Source: Rhodocyclaceae bacterium
Lineage (GTDB): Bacteria > Pseudomonadota > Gammaproteobacteria > Burkholderiales > Rhodocyclaceae
Length of the DNA stretch: 6,768 nucleotides
Reading direction: 5' to 3'
NCBI GenBank assembly: GCA_030682595.1
Contig: JAUXNZ010000309.1
Location: 1-6,768, forward strand
This document shows, one piece after another, positions 5,347-6,768 of the stretch. Position 1 is the first letter of the stretch, and the number at the start of each line of letters is the position of its first letter. A model generated the notes under the pieces. That model saw only the letters and a list, made by a program, of their open reading frames with translations. It had not been told where the DNA came from and ran no database searches. A program made the translations under genes and the position numbers.

Positions 5347-6768
5347 ATGTTTGAATCCGCCGAGCTGGGTCACAAGCTGGACAAGGAAACCTACAAAAAA
5401 GCCGTGACCGCCCTGCGTAGCGATCTGCTCGAAGCGCAATTCGACCTCAAGGAAAACAAGAAGATCCCGGTGGTCGTTCTGGTCAGCGGCCAGGATGGCG
5501 CCGGCAAGGGCGAGACGATCAACGTCCTCTACGAGTGGATGGATCCGCGCTTCATCTCGACGCTGGCCTTCTCCGCACCAACCGACGAGGAACGCGAGCA
5601 CCCCTACATGTGGCGTTACTGGCGCGCCCTGCCGCCCAAGGGGCGGATCGGCATCTTCGCCGGCTCCTGGTATTCGGGCCCGATCCATGATCGCATCGAA
5701 GGCGACATGACGCAGGCGCAGATGGATCAGCGCATCGACCAGATCAACCGCTTCGAGGCGATGCTGGTCAATGAAGGTGCGCTGGTGCTCAAGTTCTGGT
5801 TCCACCTGACCAAGGACGGCCAGAAGCGCCGCTTGAAGTCATTGGAAAAAAACCCGCACACCGCCTGGCGCGTCACCAAGTGGAACTGGGATCGCATCAA
5901 GACCTACGACCAGTTGCAGGAAGTGGTCGGCCATGTGCTGCGCATGACCAATACGCCGTGGGCGCCATGGATCATCGTCGAGGGCGAGGACGACCGTTAT
6001 CGCTCGCTCACCACGGGCAAGATCATCCTCGACGCCATCCGCCAGCGCCTTGCCGACCCTGACAAGCAAGTCACGCCGGTGGCGCCGCCGCTGCAGCCGA
6101 ACATCGATGGCCGCGATGTCATTTCCGCACTCGATCTGACCCACGCGCTGACGAAGAAACAATACGAGAGCCAGCTCGCCAAGTGGCAGGGCCGGCTTGC
6201 CGAACTGGTGCGCGACCCGCGCTTCAAGCAGCGCTCGGTGATCTGCGTGTTCGAAGGATCGGATGCCGCCGGCAAGGGTGGCAGCATCCGGCGCGTCACC
6301 GCGTCGATGGACGCGCGCAACTATCAGATCGTGCCGATTGCCGCGCCGACCGAGGAAGAACGTGCCCAGCCCTACATGTGGCGGTTCTGGCGGCATGTGC
6401 CGCGCGTCGGCCGCTTCACGATCTTCGACCGCTCCTGGTATGGCCGCGTGCTGGTCGAACGCGTCGAGGGTTTCTGCGCCGAGGCCGACTGGCTGCGTGC
6501 CTACACCGAGATCAACGACTTTGAGCATGAGCTCGCCGAAGCCGGTGCGATCATCATCAAATTCTGGCTGCAGGTCAGCAAGGACGAACAACTGCGCCGC
6601 TTCAAGGAGCGCGAGAAGATCGAATTCAAGCGCTTCAAGCTGACCGACGAAGACTGGCGCAACCGCGAGAAGTGGGATGCCTATCACCAGGCCGTGTGCG
6701 ACATGGTCGATCGCACCAGTTCGGGCCAGGCACCGTGGACACTGGTCGAGGCGAATGACAAGAGCTAT
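5347..6768 (+). CDS. pap: Polyphosphate:AMP phosphotransferase, two-domain PPK2 (partial, last residues outside window)
   Basis: Two-domain (class II) PPK2 enzymes transfer phosphate from polyphosphate to AMP, giving ADP, in the cytoplasm. The reading frame is open for 474 codons to the window edge. Known members are about 475-500 residues, so only a short tail is missing. Two homologous P-loop halves are visible. The N-half has GQDGAGKGET (48-57), then HPYMWRYWRALP (85-96) and IFAGSWYSGPIHDRIEG (103-119). The C-half has EGSDAAGKGG (303-312), PYMWRFWRHVP (342-352), Walker B-type TIFDRSWYGRV (358-368) and a charged lid-like KEREKIEFKRFKLTDEDWRNR (420-440). The N-half has Ala105-Gly106 where the C-half has Asp361-Arg362, implying that catalysis sits in the C-half, as known for class II PPK2. 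ATG 5347 follows a good Shine-Dalgarno. The long open frames on the opposite strand here are shadows. Assignment to PPK2 is certain; AMP as acceptor follows from the two-domain architecture. Confidence 0.95.
   Translation, partial: MFESAELGHKLDKETYKKAVTALRSDLLEAQFDLKENKKIPVVVLVSGQDGAGKGETINVLYEWMDPRFISTLAFSAPTDEEREHPYMWRYWRALPPKGRIGIFAGSWYSGPIHDRIEGDMTQAQMDQRIDQINRFEAMLVNEGALVLKFWFHLTKDGQKRRLKSLEKNPHTAWRVTKWNWDRIKTYDQLQEVVGHVLRMTNTPWAPWIIVEGEDDRYRSLTTGKIILDAIRQRLADPDKQVTPVAPPLQPNIDGRDVISALDLTHALTKKQYESQLAKWQGRLAELVRDPRFKQRSVICVFEGSDAAGKGGSIRRVTASMDARNYQIVPIAAPTEEERAQPYMWRFWRHVPRVGRFTIFDRSWYGRVLVERVEGFCAEADWLRAYTEINDFEHELAEAGAIIIKFWLQVSKDEQLRRFKEREKIEFKRFKLTDEDWRNREKWDAYHQAVCDMVDRTSSGQAPWTLVEANDKSY

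Noticed and set aside
5263..6687. Minus-strand open frames of 180 and 282 codons opposite pap
   Set aside because: The plus-strand frame encodes an unmistakable two-domain PPK2 over the whole stretch. The opposite frames are mirror products of its codon bias, and the two even resemble each other because the PPK2 halves are duplicated.
1..6768. Mobile element, CRISPR array, toxin-antitoxin pair or phage-defence system
   Set aside because: Every gene is a recognised chromosomal family. There are no transposase, integrase or spaced direct repeats, and composition looks even across the window.

Overview
The window is GC-rich, gene-dense chromosomal DNA with essentially no non-coding space. The gene set is a RarA-type AAA+ ATPase, a PRX-like redoxin, a DUF748/AsmA-like envelope protein, the 16S rRNA methyltransferase RsmE and a two-domain polyphosphate:AMP phosphotransferase. 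This points to a Gram-negative proteobacterium. A betaproteobacterium (for example a Rhodocyclales relative) is my best guess, from the feel of the protein sequences only. I see no RNA gene, insertion sequence, CRISPR array, prophage part or attachment site.

Layout. There are two divergent transcription units around a 44-bp gap (4499-4542). Leftward on the minus strand runs a tight three-gene set: the 988-aa DUF748 protein (4498-1532), a 187-aa redoxin (1524-961) whose Shine-Dalgarno overlaps the previous stop codon, and rarA (971 to beyond the left edge), which starts with GTG inside the end of the redoxin gene. Rightward on the plus strand runs rsmE (4543-5280), then a 66-bp spacer, then pap (5347 to beyond the right edge). 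Both edge genes are cut by the window and are not broken genes: rarA lacks its C-terminal part and pap lacks only its last few residues.

Functional reading. The leftward set mixes an inner-membrane-anchored periplasmic protein, a cytoplasmic-looking redoxin and a replication-fork maintenance ATPase. The overlaps imply co-transcription, but no shared pathway is evident. The rightward pair combines rRNA modification with polyphosphate-driven nucleotide phosphorylation (AMP to ADP).

Most of the window is ordinary housekeeping sequence and I found no convincing undescribed system. The points most worth a second look are: a 45-bp tandem repeat with internal palindromes that encodes a Pro/Ala-rich linker in the DUF748 protein; the lost Walker B Asp-Arg in the N-terminal half of the PPK2 fusion; translational overlaps in the DUF748-redoxin-rarA set; and the lack of recognisable ribosome binding sites for both divergent genes.
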